A stretch of DNA of 46,168 bases, taken from positions 1-46,168 of IMG/VR virus record IMGVR_UViG_3300029319_007889. One strand, given 5' to 3'. Positions 33,548 to 41,261 of this stretch are shown one piece after another. The notes under the pieces were generated by a model. The model made no database searches, had not been told where the DNA came from, and saw only the letters and a list, made by a program, of their open reading frames with translations. This DNA comes from a virus. Numbering within the stretch: the stretch's first letter is position 1; each line of letters begins with the position of its first letter. Made by a program: the position numbers and the translations under genes.

Positions 33548-35253
33548 TGGCCCGGGCCTGGAGAATTATGGCAATAGCCTATCTTCTGTTTACGGTAGGT
33601 TTCGGCGTTGTCATGCAACAAGCGTGCAGTGCCGTAGCTACATCTAATGTGCATCCCTATGCTGGCCCCGTATGTCAGATAGGTATGCGTCAGAATTGCC
33701 CATGTGAAGGAGAGTGGGGCTGGCAAGACTGCGAAGAGAAGACGGAAGGATACTTCACTTGGGCAGAGTGTCAGTGCGAAGGCGAGTACCCCGACGTTAC
33801 GACAGAGCCAGATCCGAAACCAGCTAAGGAAGAGGAAGGCGGCGAAGGCGAGGGCGAAGGTGAAGGAGAGGTCGCGGAAGGAGAAGGTGAGGGAGAGGCT
33901 GCTGAAGGTGAGGGTGAAGAGGAGCCCGCAGAGGGAGAGCCAGAACCAGCCGAAGGGGAAGGAGAGGAAGGCGAAGGTGAAAAGGGAGAAGGTGAAGGCG
34001 AGGGTGAAGGGGAAGAAGAACTAGAGTGCGAAGAGTTGCAGCTAATGTGCGAAGATTTGCAGCAGTGCATCCCTGAAGAGTGGCGATGTGATCACGAGGA
34101 AGACTGTGAAGATGGGAGCGATGAGTGGGATTGTCCTCCGCCCGAGCCCCGCCCAGGACAAAACTTAGGCGACGACTGCACGGGAGATCACAATATTTGT
34201 GTGGGTGATTTGACATGCTTAGGTTACAACCATAGCGGCCATGAAGGTCGCATATGCACGATCGGCTGCCAATTGGATGAAGATTGTGATGATGAAGATT
34301 TTAGATGCATGCAGCCCGCAGAAGGGCTTGGTTGGTGCCTGCCTTCGGATACTTTCCCAGAAGACCCTGGGTGTGAGGATAACGAGTTTGAGTGTCACGA
34401 TGGATCCGACTGCGTTCCTCCTGAAGAAATGTGCGATGGTGAAAACAATTGTGACGATGGCACGGATGAAGCTGATTGCCCCGAGCCCGAACCGGAAGAG
34501 TTCTGCTGCGCCGATGGCATAGGGTGTGTGCCATTGGACAAGCAATGCAACGGCGATAACGACTGCGTTGACCATAGTGATGAGTTTAATTGCCCAGCGC
34601 GAGGATGCGGACCCCTCTCTGATTGCTTTGGCGGGTGCCATTGCCCAGACGCTAACTCAGATGGGCGGTGTGATGATCGCGACCGCGAAGTAGGCGATGT
34701 CCACGATTGTATCCAAGAGTGTATCGACACAATTGGTCAGGACTCCTGGCAGGCTTACCAGGCACGCAACCAATGTATGAATGACAATTGTCCATGGGAT
34801 GTGACAGGTGGTAACGCTTGGGAAGAATATATTTGCTCTATGCGCCACTGCTTGCCCGAATTGCAGGCATGCGGCGATAGCTATGACACTGGGGACATTC
34901 CTTTTGAATGTGCCGAGAACCAGTTCCAGTGCTCCGGTCAAGAACGCTGCATTCCTGAGGAGTGGGTCTGCGATGGGGATAATGACTGTGGAGATATGTC
35001 GGACGAGCCCGCTGATCAGTGCGCCCCGCCTGAGCCAGAAGATTTGTGTGAGGGCTATGAATATAAAGTTTGTGCCGCTAATGCTGACTGTGGCGCAGAC
35101 GGTTTCTGTCATAACATAAGATCTATGTCTGACGGCGGGTCTTGCTTGCCAAGCTCATGTCAGTGCGACCCTACGACGGGGCTCCCTGGAAACGCTTGTA
35201 CTCGAATGTGTGTTAACATGGGAGCACCCCGCGGTTTATGCGGACCAATATAA
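33547..35253 (+). CDS. Secreted protein with four LDL-receptor class A modules and Glu-Gly linker
   Basis: 568 residues. A hydrophobic start (IMAIAYLLFTVGFGVVM) acts as signal or anchor. Residues about 96-158 are almost only Glu and Gly (GEGEGEGE, with Ala and Pro). Four LDL-A-like modules follow, each with six cysteines and the calcium-binding SDE/TDE end: near residues 161-197 (DCEDGSDEWDC), 277-312 (NCDDGTDEADC), 319-349 (DCVDHSDEFNC) and 456-493 (DCGDMSDEP). Further cysteine-rich parts lie between. LDL-A modules bind ligands through calcium and disulfides, so the protein must be exported or displayed. This mix is known from bacterial surface proteins of predatory or marine groups. Phage use as receptor binder or host-surface mimic is inference. 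Confidence 0.85.
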   Translation: MARAWRIMAIAYLLFTVGFGVVMQQACSAVATSNVHPYAGPVCQIGMRQNCPCEGEWGWQDCEEKTEGYFTWAECQCEGEYPDVTTEPDPKPAKEEEGGEGEGEGEGEVAEGEGEGEAAEGEGEEEPAEGEPEPAEGEGEEGEGEKGEGEGEGEGEEELECEELQLMCEDLQQCIPEEWRCDHEEDCEDGSDEWDCPPPEPRPGQNLGDDCTGDHNICVGDLTCLGYNHSGHEGRICTIGCQLDEDCDDEDFRCMQPAEGLGWCLPSDTFPEDPGCEDNEFECHDGSDCVPPEEMCDGENNCDDGTDEADCPEPEPEEFCCADGIGCVPLDKQCNGDNDCVDHSDEFNCPARGCGPLSDCFGGCHCPDANSDGRCDDRDREVGDVHDCIQECIDTIGQDSWQAYQARNQCMNDNCPWDVTGGNAWEEYICSMRHCLPELQACGDSYDTGDIPFECAENQFQCSGQERCIPEEWVCDGDNDCGDMSDEPADQCAPPEPEDLCEGYEYKVCAANADCGADGFCHNIRSMSDGGSCLPSSCQCDPTTGLPGNACTRMCVNMGAPRGLCGPI

Positions 35254-35275
35254 ACTGCTCTTTGTTTATATTAAA

Positions 35276-35283
35276 ACTATTTA
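35276..35283 (+). promoter_or_regulatory. ACTATTTA motif with nearby TATAAT
   Basis: ACTATTTA followed ten bases later by TATAAT (35293-35298), before the ATG at 35310. No clear -35 for the TATAAT, so the octamer is the likelier element. Confidence 0.45.
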
Positions 35284-35309
35284 CTTCTGTGATATAATAA
35301 GAGAAAGCT

Positions 35310-35669
35310 ATGCATAACTACATAAAAAATTGGAAACAATATCTCCTCAAAGAGCAAACTGGCTATGAATACAAGTCTTTTCAGATACTTGTCAGAATCA
35401 GAACCAGTAAAGAGCTTGGTGGAGATAAATATGAGACAATCGGAGAGATCAGGTCCATCCCCGGTGTAACGGTGGTATCATACGTCCCTGAATCTGGCCG
35501 TGAAGACTCCAGCCATTACTATGACACAGTTAAGGTTAAGTTTTGTTGTACTCAAAGTGTAAAGATATCTCCAAGATCATTCGTGAATAGAATATTGAGA
35601 AAAGAGATGAATAAGATTCAGGGAATTAATGTGGAAAAGTTCGTTGGAAACATCGAGAGGGTTGCATAA
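35310..35669 (+). CDS. Small protein with shared N-terminal tag
   Basis: 119 residues. The start MHNYIKNWKQYLLKEQ carries the window's recurring WK-x-x-L-x-E tag. The body has beta-rich segments SFQILVRIRTSKE and YDTVKVKFCC. Function unknown. Overlaps the next gene by one base. Confidence 0.75.
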   Translation: MHNYIKNWKQYLLKEQTGYEYKSFQILVRIRTSKELGGDKYETIGEIRSIPGVTVVSYVPESGREDSSHYYDTVKVKFCCTQSVKISPRSFVNRILRKEMNKIQGINVEKFVGNIERVA

Positions 35670-36661
35670 TGTTTGAAGATATGAATCCAGAACATATTGA
35701 CCTCTCCAGTTTTAAATTGCAGGATACATTGCACCCCAAGTTTTGGTCCAAGGCGAAGAAGCTGGACCCCACGATTGCAAGAAGGTTGATAAAAATTGCA
35801 AAGGAGTTCTTTGAAGGTTTAGACCTACCTCATGTTCAGATTTTAGATATTACCTTTACTGGGTCTTTAGCTAATTTTAATTGGTCCAACTACTCTGACG
35901 TTGATTTACACATTATCGTTGATTACAACGAGGTTGATGAGAATGAGCAAATTGTCAGAGAAATGTTTAATGCCAAAAAGGCTATCTGGAATAGACAACA
36001 TGACATAAGGATATTTGGTTTCGAGGTGGAAATGTATGTACAAAATTCACGGGAACCACATCATTCTTCTGGCGTTTATTCGATCATGAGGAATGATTGG
36101 GAGACAGAACCCAGCAAGACTCGTCCTGAGATTGAGTGGGATCAGATAAAGATTAAGGCCGCATCACTCATCGACCAGATTGATAGGGCTAAAGAGCTTT
36201 ACCATTCTAGGGATTATGAGAATGCCATGCACACTGCCAAAATGATAAAGGGTAAGATAAAGAATTACCGTCAGGCCGGTTTGGAAAGCGATGCAGGCGA
36301 GTATTCTGTTGAAAATTTAGCGTTTAAAGTTTTGAGAAGGTTGAGCTACTTGGGAGATCTCAACGACATCAAAGATGGATCTTACGATGCACTGATGAGC
36401 ATTAGAGATGAGGCTGGCTTGCCATCGTTCTACGAAGAGCACACAGAGCCATTTCAAAAGAAGGTGGCAGCAAAGCATAGCAGAAACAGGCTTACCGACA
36501 AGGGTAAGAAAAGAAAGACCAAGCCATACAACATCAATCCACCAAAGAGAAGAGGAAAAAGCGCCCCTCCAATCGGAGAAGAAGTTGAACAACTATCCGA
36601 AAGTGTGGTAGAATCTAGTTCTAACTATTGGAGTGCTAAATGGGATTGGATAACGAAATGA
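35669..36661 (+). CDS. Polymerase-beta-like nucleotidyltransferase
   Basis: 330 residues. The nucleotidyltransferase signature TFTGSLANFNWSNYSDVDLHI (in parts; GS followed by DxD) is at about residues 66-90, and the third acidic residue is probably in FGFEVEMYV. The C-terminus is basic (RKTKPYNINPPKRRGKS), then EEVEQLSESVVESS. It transfers a nucleotide to an unknown acceptor (protein, RNA or antibiotic-like substrate). Similar proteins occur in other large phages. Confidence 0.82.
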   Translation: MFEDMNPEHIDLSSFKLQDTLHPKFWSKAKKLDPTIARRLIKIAKEFFEGLDLPHVQILDITFTGSLANFNWSNYSDVDLHIIVDYNEVDENEQIVREMFNAKKAIWNRQHDIRIFGFEVEMYVQNSREPHHSSGVYSIMRNDWETEPSKTRPEIEWDQIKIKAASLIDQIDRAKELYHSRDYENAMHTAKMIKGKIKNYRQAGLESDAGEYSVENLAFKVLRRLSYLGDLNDIKDGSYDALMSIRDEAGLPSFYEEHTEPFQKKVAAKHSRNRLTDKGKKRKTKPYNINPPKRRGKSAPPIGEEVEQLSESVVESSSNYWSAKWDWITK

Positions 36662-37077
36662 GAACAATAATGGTGTCGGGAGGCATGGACCCCATCCATG
36701 TCGGCCATTTGCGAATGATTCAGGCCGCGGCCAAACTCGGAAGGGTTGTCGTAGCTCTAAATTCTGATGACTGGCTCATGAGGAAGAAGGGCTATATTTT
36801 TATGCCATGGGAAGAGAGAGCCGAGATACTGCGTGGCATAGAGGGCGTACATGAGGTTGTAGACGTTGATGATTCAGATGGCACTGTATGTGAGGCTCTG
36901 CGACGTGTTCAACCTAAGATGTTCGGCAACGGTGGAGATAGAAAAGTTCACAATACACCCGAGCAAGATGTGTGCAAGGAATTCGCAATAGATTTGGTTT
37001 GGGGCCTAGGCGGCGGGAAAGTACAGAGTAGCAGCGAATTGGTTGAAACTGCTCGCTCCGATGGCGCTGATGTATAG
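36640..37077 (+). CDS. Cytidylyltransferase-family protein (HVGH)
   Basis: 145 residues; ATG 36640 has GGAG six bases away, with ATG 36658 as an alternative. VSGGMDPIHVGHLRMIQAAAKLG holds the HxGH motif, then NSDDWLMRKKGYIFMPWEER and FGNGGDRKVHNTPE. This is the layout of the RfaE/HldE C-terminal and glycerol-3-phosphate cytidylyltransferase group, which activates a phosphorylated sugar or polyol with ATP or CTP. Supports a sugar-activation theme. Confidence 0.84.
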   Translation: MGLDNEMRTIMVSGGMDPIHVGHLRMIQAAAKLGRVVVALNSDDWLMRKKGYIFMPWEERAEILRGIEGVHEVVDVDDSDGTVCEALRRVQPKMFGNGGDRKVHNTPEQDVCKEFAIDLVWGLGGGKVQSSSELVETARSDGADV

Positions 37078-37549
37078 TTGGTTTGCTGGCGACGGCACCC
37101 CGGTTGATTTTGCTCAAATAATAGAAACTGTAGAAGAACATTATTTTAAAGATGGCACAGTATATGTGGGCTCCGATAGCCAGCCGCATAACGGTGGTTG
37201 CATCTTGTCGAGTGCCATTGTGTTGCATGGTGCTGAAGGACAACAAGGCGGCCACTACTTCATAACAAGGGAAAAGATTACATCGAAAGGCATGACGGTT
37301 TTGGCAACAAGGATTTTAGCTGAAACAGAGAAAACAATAAGAATTGCCCACGATATCGTACACCTGTTTCCAGACATAAAGATTGAGCTTCATGTAGATG
37401 TGAGTAACACTGACAAAAAGGCCGCTACGAGCAACCTAGCGTCCATGGTTGTCGGATATGTTACTGGCAATGGCTTTACCTGTAAAATCAAGCCTGAGGC
37501 GTTTGCAGCGGCCTCTGTGGCCGATAAACATTCAAAAGGCAGACCTTAA
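37070..37549 (+). CDS. YkuK/DUF458 family predicted RNase H-like protein
   Basis: About 159 residues; start chosen at ATG 37070 (ATG 37061 and TTG 37043 are alternatives; none has a strong ribosome site). TVYVGSDSQPHNGGC (first acidic strand), FITREKITSKGMTVLATRILAETEKT, IELHVDVSNTDKKAA and IKPEAFAAASVADKHSKG match the DUF458/YkuK family, predicted RNase-H-fold. Its substrate is not known. Overlaps the cytidylyltransferase end. Confidence 0.83.
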   Translation: MYSWFAGDGTPVDFAQIIETVEEHYFKDGTVYVGSDSQPHNGGCILSSAIVLHGAEGQQGGHYFITREKITSKGMTVLATRILAETEKTIRIAHDIVHLFPDIKIELHVDVSNTDKKAATSNLASMVVGYVTGNGFTCKIKPEAFAAASVADKHSKGRP

Positions 37550-37561
37550 ATGATAGATAGG

Positions 37562-37608
37562 TTTGTCACATTACTGACTATTTAGTAGCAATATGAAGAT
37601 AAAAGAGA
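37562..37608 (+). repeat. 47-base direct repeat, left copy
   Basis: Identical to 39119-39165 except for one base (C at 37589, T at 39146). It contains TGTCACATTACTG, the ACTATTTA motif and the first codons MKIKE of pckA. The repeat unit is 1557 bases, a multiple of three. Confidence 0.97.
37577..37584 (+). promoter_or_regulatory. ACTATTTA promoter-like motif for pckA
   Basis: Eight bases before the ATG at 37593, with no Shine-Dalgarno between. The transcript would be leaderless or nearly so. Confidence 0.5.
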
Positions 37609-39113
37609 CCATGTTGGATAAGGTGTTTGAGTTTGGAGATGTGCTTATTAACCCCTCCCGCGCTGCGCTACGAGAGTTAGCTCAGCCTGGGGAAATGACG
37701 ACCCGATGGGGCAGCCCGGCTTACATCAGCCGGGTGCGCTCTCGGTCGGCTGCGTTCACCGTCACTGATATTGATGACGGCTTCTCGCCGGAGGATCTCG
37801 ATGAGGTTCGTGCGGTGCGAGAGTATCTCTCTGATAAAGAGATGTTGCAGGTCGATCGAGTCATGGGCATGGACGCCGAGCGTAGTTTTCGCTGTCGGTT
37901 GTACATTCGTCCTTCTCTCGCCCGTGTGGCGATGATGTGGCAAGCCAGCTTGTTTGCCCACAATACGGGCGACGCTCGCGGGCCGGACTTCGTTACGGTG
38001 TACGTCCCAGAATGGCATCGCCGTCGGATTCTGGTGAGTCTGGAGACAGGGCTCACCCTCGTGCTTGGTGTGGATTACTACGGCGAAAGCAAGATGTCGT
38101 TCTTGCGCCAGGCGATGTACGCCGCGAAGACCCGTTGGGGCGGGATCGGGCTGCATGCCGGGTCCAAGCTTCTGACCGTCAGAAATGCAGAAACCAATGA
38201 ATTGCAGGAGCGGGGCGCCATTTTCTTTGGTCTCTCCGGGACGGGCAAGACGAGTTTGACCTGCCACCATCATGAGCTGGAAGGCGAGGAGACGGTGGAG
38301 ATTCTCCAAGACGACATCGTGTTCATGGACGCGAGCGGCGCCTGTTATGGAACAGAGGAAGGCTTCTACATCAAGACCGAGGGCCTCGATCCCAAAGATC
38401 AAGAGCTGTTGTACGACGCTGCGATCTCCGAGAACGCCATCTTTGAGAACACTTGGGTGGGCCCGGACCGTGAGGTGGATTTCGAGAATGGCGCCCTCAC
38501 GGGGAATGGGCGCGCCTTGGTGTTAAGGCCCGAGGTGAAGAACACCTCCGAGCGCATTGATTTGAAGAAATCTCATCTTGTGTTCTTCATCACGAGAAAC
38601 CAGACCATCGTCCCGCCTGTTGCGAGACTCAACCCTGCCCAGGCAGCGGCTGCTTTCATGTTGGGTGAGTCGATCAAGACCAGCGCAGCGGATCCCACCG
38701 CCAAGGGTGAGCCTGTTCGATGCGTGGGTACCAACCCCTTCATCGTGGGTTCGCTCTCGGCCGAGGGGAATCGTTTCTACGACATCATTAAGCGCAACGC
38801 GGACGACATTGAGTGTTTCTTATTGAACACCGGCAAGATTGGGGGCCCACAGGGTGAAAAGATCTCGTTGATGGCGAGCCAGGCCATTATTCGAGAGTTG
38901 GCCCGCGGGACAGTGCAGTGGAAAAAGGATGCCGATTGGGGTTACGAGACCCCTGTCTCCATTCCTGGTCTCGAAGTTGAACAGTTTGAGCCCCAACGCT
39001 TCTACAGTGATCAAGAGCTGAGCGAACTCACCTCGGAGTTGAAGGCCGATCGCCAGGAGTGGCTGTCTTCGTTCCCAGGTCTAGATGAGGAGATTGTCGA
39101 GGTCTTTCAATAA
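37593..39113 (+). CDS. pckA: ATP-type phosphoenolpyruvate carboxykinase
   Basis: 506 residues. Core motifs are present: metal Lys in YYGESKMSF, His in GLHAGSKLL, P-loop GAIFFGLSGTGKTSL, metal Asp in LQDDIVFMD, TEEGFYIKTEG, substrate Arg in VPPVARLNP, and NTGKIGGPQG. The N-terminal substrate loop GRSPKDK of the standard enzyme is not seen; the nearest is FSPEDLDEV. I recall similar divergent PEPCKs in Myxococcota-type bacteria (memory, not a search). It converts oxaloacetate to phosphoenolpyruvate and CO2. Base composition is clearly richer in GC than the neighbours (hand counts: 68% at 38461-38520, 62% at 38701-38760, against 47% at 39181-39240). Bracketed by 47-base repeats: a recently gained metabolic gene. 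Confidence 0.92.
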   Translation: MKIKETMLDKVFEFGDVLINPSRAALRELAQPGEMTTRWGSPAYISRVRSRSAAFTVTDIDDGFSPEDLDEVRAVREYLSDKEMLQVDRVMGMDAERSFRCRLYIRPSLARVAMMWQASLFAHNTGDARGPDFVTVYVPEWHRRRILVSLETGLTLVLGVDYYGESKMSFLRQAMYAAKTRWGGIGLHAGSKLLTVRNAETNELQERGAIFFGLSGTGKTSLTCHHHELEGEETVEILQDDIVFMDASGACYGTEEGFYIKTEGLDPKDQELLYDAAISENAIFENTWVGPDREVDFENGALTGNGRALVLRPEVKNTSERIDLKKSHLVFFITRNQTIVPPVARLNPAQAAAAFMLGESIKTSAADPTAKGEPVRCVGTNPFIVGSLSAEGNRFYDIIKRNADDIECFLLNTGKIGGPQGEKISLMASQAIIRELARGTVQWKKDADWGYETPVSIPGLEVEQFEPQRFYSDQELSELTSELKADRQEWLSSFPGLDEEIVEVFQ

Positions 39114-39118
39114 GAAGA

Positions 39119-39165
39119 TTTGTCACATTACTGACTATTTAGTAGTAATATGAAGATAAAAGAGA
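39119..39165 (+). repeat. 47-base direct repeat, right copy
   Basis: Second copy of 37562-37608, lying just after the pckA stop and carrying the promoter-like motif and start codons of the next gene. Recombination between the copies would remove pckA exactly and leave one intact promoter and start. Confidence 0.97.
39134..39141 (+). promoter_or_regulatory. ACTATTTA promoter-like motif
   Basis: Eight bases before the ATG at 39150; duplicate of the pckA motif. Confidence 0.5.
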
Positions 39166-39332
39166 TAGAGCTATCAACACTCCTAACTTTGGCGGGCATC
39201 ATCGCAATGGGCGCTGGATTTGTTTATACAGCAGAGTATAGGCTAGGCGCTATTGAGCAAAGACTTGAACAGGTTGAAGAAAGTCAAAAAAAGTTAGGAA
39301 AGAAAATCAATAAGTTGAACAAGAAGAAATAA
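39150..39332 (+). CDS. Small membrane protein with coiled coil
   Basis: 60 residues: MKIKEIELS, one membrane segment (TLLTLAGIIAMGAGFVY), then a coiled coil (LGAIEQRLEQVEESQKKLG) and a Lys-rich end. Starts with the same codons as pckA. Size and layout suit a holin accessory or spanin-like role, unproven. Probably the original gene of this locus before pckA arrived. Confidence 0.75.
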   Translation: MKIKEIELSTLLTLAGIIAMGAGFVYTAEYRLGAIEQRLEQVEESQKKLGKKINKLNKKK

Positions 39333-39333
39333 T

Positions 39334-39525
39334 ATGTGCTTGATTTGTATAGAAATAGATAAAGGTAGGTTGACTTTTGAAGAAGGGTGGAGAAACCTTA
39401 GCGAGATGGAAGTCAGCTTAGAAGAAGACCACATACCTGTTGTGAAACAAAAGTTGATAGACAAGATGTTAGAGGAAGCCCGCGAGGCGCAGGCGCTTGA
39501 AAATGGAGACTCCAGTGACAAATGA
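39334..39525 (+). CDS. Small acidic hypothetical protein
   Basis: 63 residues. CLICIEIDKGRLTFEEGWRN near the start and a helix ending EAREAQALENG. One base after the previous stop, ATGA overlap with the next gene. Not recognised; the CxxC could bind metal. Confidence 0.75.
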   Translation: MCLICIEIDKGRLTFEEGWRNLSEMEVSLEEDHIPVVKQKLIDKMLEEAREAQALENGDSSDK

Positions 39526-39851
39526 GCCCAGACGATTTAAAAATACTAACAACGGATCTCATGGGCACATACGGTTGGCTTTTTGTTGTGGGCTTCGTAA
39601 CAATGATGTTCAAGAATTTGATAGCAAATACTTTGGCTGGCGTGATGTTCATGTTTGGCAGCGATTTTGATACGGACGACATAGTTTATATCAACGGTGA
39701 AAAGAAAGCAAGAATAGTTAGGCAAACGCCAAATAAAACTGTTTTTCATTTACTTGAAACAGATAGAAAGCTGATTGTCCCCAACACAGAGCTATATAAA
39801 TTGAGAGTCGAAAAGGTTTTGCCGGGATCGAAAAACGGAACGGAATTATGA
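39522..39851 (+). CDS. Miniature MscS-like membrane protein
   Basis: 109 residues. One hydrophobic stretch (YGWLFVVGFVTMMFKN) leads into LIANTLAGVMFMFGSDFDTDDIVYING (in parts), then ARIVRQTPNKTVFHLLETDRKLIVPNTEL. The order N-x-x-AG, then D-x-V-x-I-x-G, then IVPNTEL follows the pore helix and beta domain of MscS channels (AG...rPF..GD.V.i.G...iPN). It lacks the other two MscS helices and the C-terminal cage. Could be a small channel, a holin, or a modulator of the host MscS. Confidence 0.72.
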   Translation: MSPDDLKILTTDLMGTYGWLFVVGFVTMMFKNLIANTLAGVMFMFGSDFDTDDIVYINGEKKARIVRQTPNKTVFHLLETDRKLIVPNTELYKLRVEKVLPGSKNGTEL

Positions 39852-40453
39852 AACTTATACTTGAAAATTGGAAAAAGTTTCTAAATGAAAGCAAGCTCCG
39901 TGTTTTTGATTTCGACGACACATTGGTCGCCACAGACTCGATGGTGTATCTCACTCTTCCAGACGGGAGCGAGAAGGAGATAACACCAGCGGAGTTCGCT
40001 ACTTATCAATTGAAAGATGGCGAGTCCTTTGACGAAGATCCAGAGAGTGCTAACTTTGCATACAGAGAGTTCGGACAGATAAAGAATCCTAAAGAAATAC
40101 CTTTTGTAATGAACATTTTGAAAAGTGTAGTAAAGAAAGAGATGCAAGATCCAGAAGACCGTAAAATTGTTATCTTGACAGCAAGGGCACATAATGCTAG
40201 AATACCCATACTAACATTTCTGGAATATGTCCTCGGCACTTCCGCAGCAGAAAAGGTGGAGGTCCACACACTTGGAGACAAAGATCCCAATGCGAAGAGT
40301 GGCTGGATTGAGGCTGAAATAATGCAGGGTGCAACTGACATTGAATTTTTTGATGATTCCGGTCCCAACGTAGAAGCGGTGGCCGCACTAAAAGAAAAGT
40401 ATCCTGAAGTGCGTTTGCGTTCACGGAGAATAATTAAAAGGGGAGAGGGATAA
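39848..40453 (+). CDS. HAD-family phosphatase with shared N-terminal tag
   Basis: 201 residues. Tag: MKLILENWKKFLNESK. Then HAD motif I LRVFDFDDTLVATDS, motif II IVILTARAHN, motif III about Lys in HTLGDKDPN, motif IV IEFFDDSGPNVEA. Relatives dephosphorylate nucleotides or polynucleotide ends. The tag suggests it may be packaged and cleaved after LNE. ATGA overlap with the previous gene. Confidence 0.85.
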   Translation: MKLILENWKKFLNESKLRVFDFDDTLVATDSMVYLTLPDGSEKEITPAEFATYQLKDGESFDEDPESANFAYREFGQIKNPKEIPFVMNILKSVVKKEMQDPEDRKIVILTARAHNARIPILTFLEYVLGTSAAEKVEVHTLGDKDPNAKSGWIEAEIMQGATDIEFFDDSGPNVEAVAALKEKYPEVRLRSRRIIKRGEG

Positions 40454-40456
40454 TAG

Positions 40457-41050
40457 ATGAAGAAACTAATGAAGGAGTGGAAGCTATTGCTTGAATCAGC
40501 GACGATGGACAATGTTGTTGTTGCAATCTTTGGGCCAACTGGCTGCGGAAAGACAACTTACAAGAATCACCTTACAGACAAGGGCTGGAGGCATATAAAG
40601 TCATTCACCACTCGACCACCAAGACCCTTGGAAGACAGCGAGTACCACTTTGTCTCGCCTAAAGAATATAATGATATGTTCAGCAGAGGATTATTGATGA
40701 ACACAAATCGTTATGATGGGCACTATTATGGAACGAACGTAAACGATTTTATGCAAACTGGCAAATCTGTTATTATAACTGACGTAACCAGCTTGTACAA
40801 ACTACACCGTGCTGCAACACAAAATGGTAAAGATATCAGGTTCATGCATTGTGCGATCGAAGACCCAGAAGAACTTGAAAGAAGACACATCTCAAGGGGC
40901 ACTCCTGACCGCGTTGCGTTGATGAAAAAAGAATTGCAGGACGATGCTTACCAAAAATCTCTCACCATCCCAGGAATCAGAGAGAGGATGTATATTGTTT
41001 ATGACATCGAGGACTTGGACGAGTTTGTCGAGGAAATAAAGAATGAGTAA
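40457..41050 (+). CDS. Guanylate-kinase-like protein with shared N-terminal tag
   Basis: 197 residues. Tag: MKKLMKEWKLLLESAT. Then P-loop VAIFGPTGCGKTTY, the GMP-binding segment SFTTRPPRPLEDSEYHFVSPKEY, and NRYDGHYYGTN, which are typical of GMP kinase. The enzyme makes GDP from GMP, consistent with the IMPDH-like gene. The added tag is not part of normal guanylate kinases. Confidence 0.9.
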   Translation: MKKLMKEWKLLLESATMDNVVVAIFGPTGCGKTTYKNHLTDKGWRHIKSFTTRPPRPLEDSEYHFVSPKEYNDMFSRGLLMNTNRYDGHYYGTNVNDFMQTGKSVIITDVTSLYKLHRAATQNGKDIRFMHCAIEDPEELERRHISRGTPDRVALMKKELQDDAYQKSLTIPGIRERMYIVYDIEDLDEFVEEIKNE

Positions 41051-41261
41051 GATTTTTTATATTATGATGGTGACATTGCTTATGTCATGCGCCTCCTGGT
41101 TGGAGCCCGCCTGTATCAACTTGAAACCTGGCACTGTTGAGATGTGCCGTTGTTTGCGTAGGATGGGAGATTTCAAGGCAGCACATAAGTGCAATTTGAA
41201 ACTTTATGAAACGGAAAAGAATCACAACGACCCTTATGCACCATACGGCCGGTATAGATGA
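41043..41261 (+). CDS. Small lipoprotein
   Basis: 72 residues. [16 protein letters not shown] is a lipoprotein signal (LMSC). The mature part has four more cysteines ([27 protein letters not shown]). Candidate outer-membrane spanin-like or exclusion protein. Overlaps both neighbours (8 and 4 bases). Confidence 0.8.
   Translation: MSKIFYIMMVTLLMSCASWLEPACINLKPGTVEMCRCLRRMGDFKAAHKCNLKLYETEKNHNDPYAPYGRYR

Noticed and set aside
33832-34020. CRISPR-like or tandem DNA repeats
   Set aside because: The repeats are codon-level (Glu-Gly), irregular and in frame with the LDL-A gene; no spacers.
37677-38402. Long open frame on the minus strand
   Set aside because: Antisense of pckA, caused by its GC-rich third positions; no start signal or known motif.
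40175-40203. TTGACA with TAGAAT at 17-base spacing as a promoter
   Set aside because: Lies in the middle of the HAD phosphatase coding sequence with no gene start after it.
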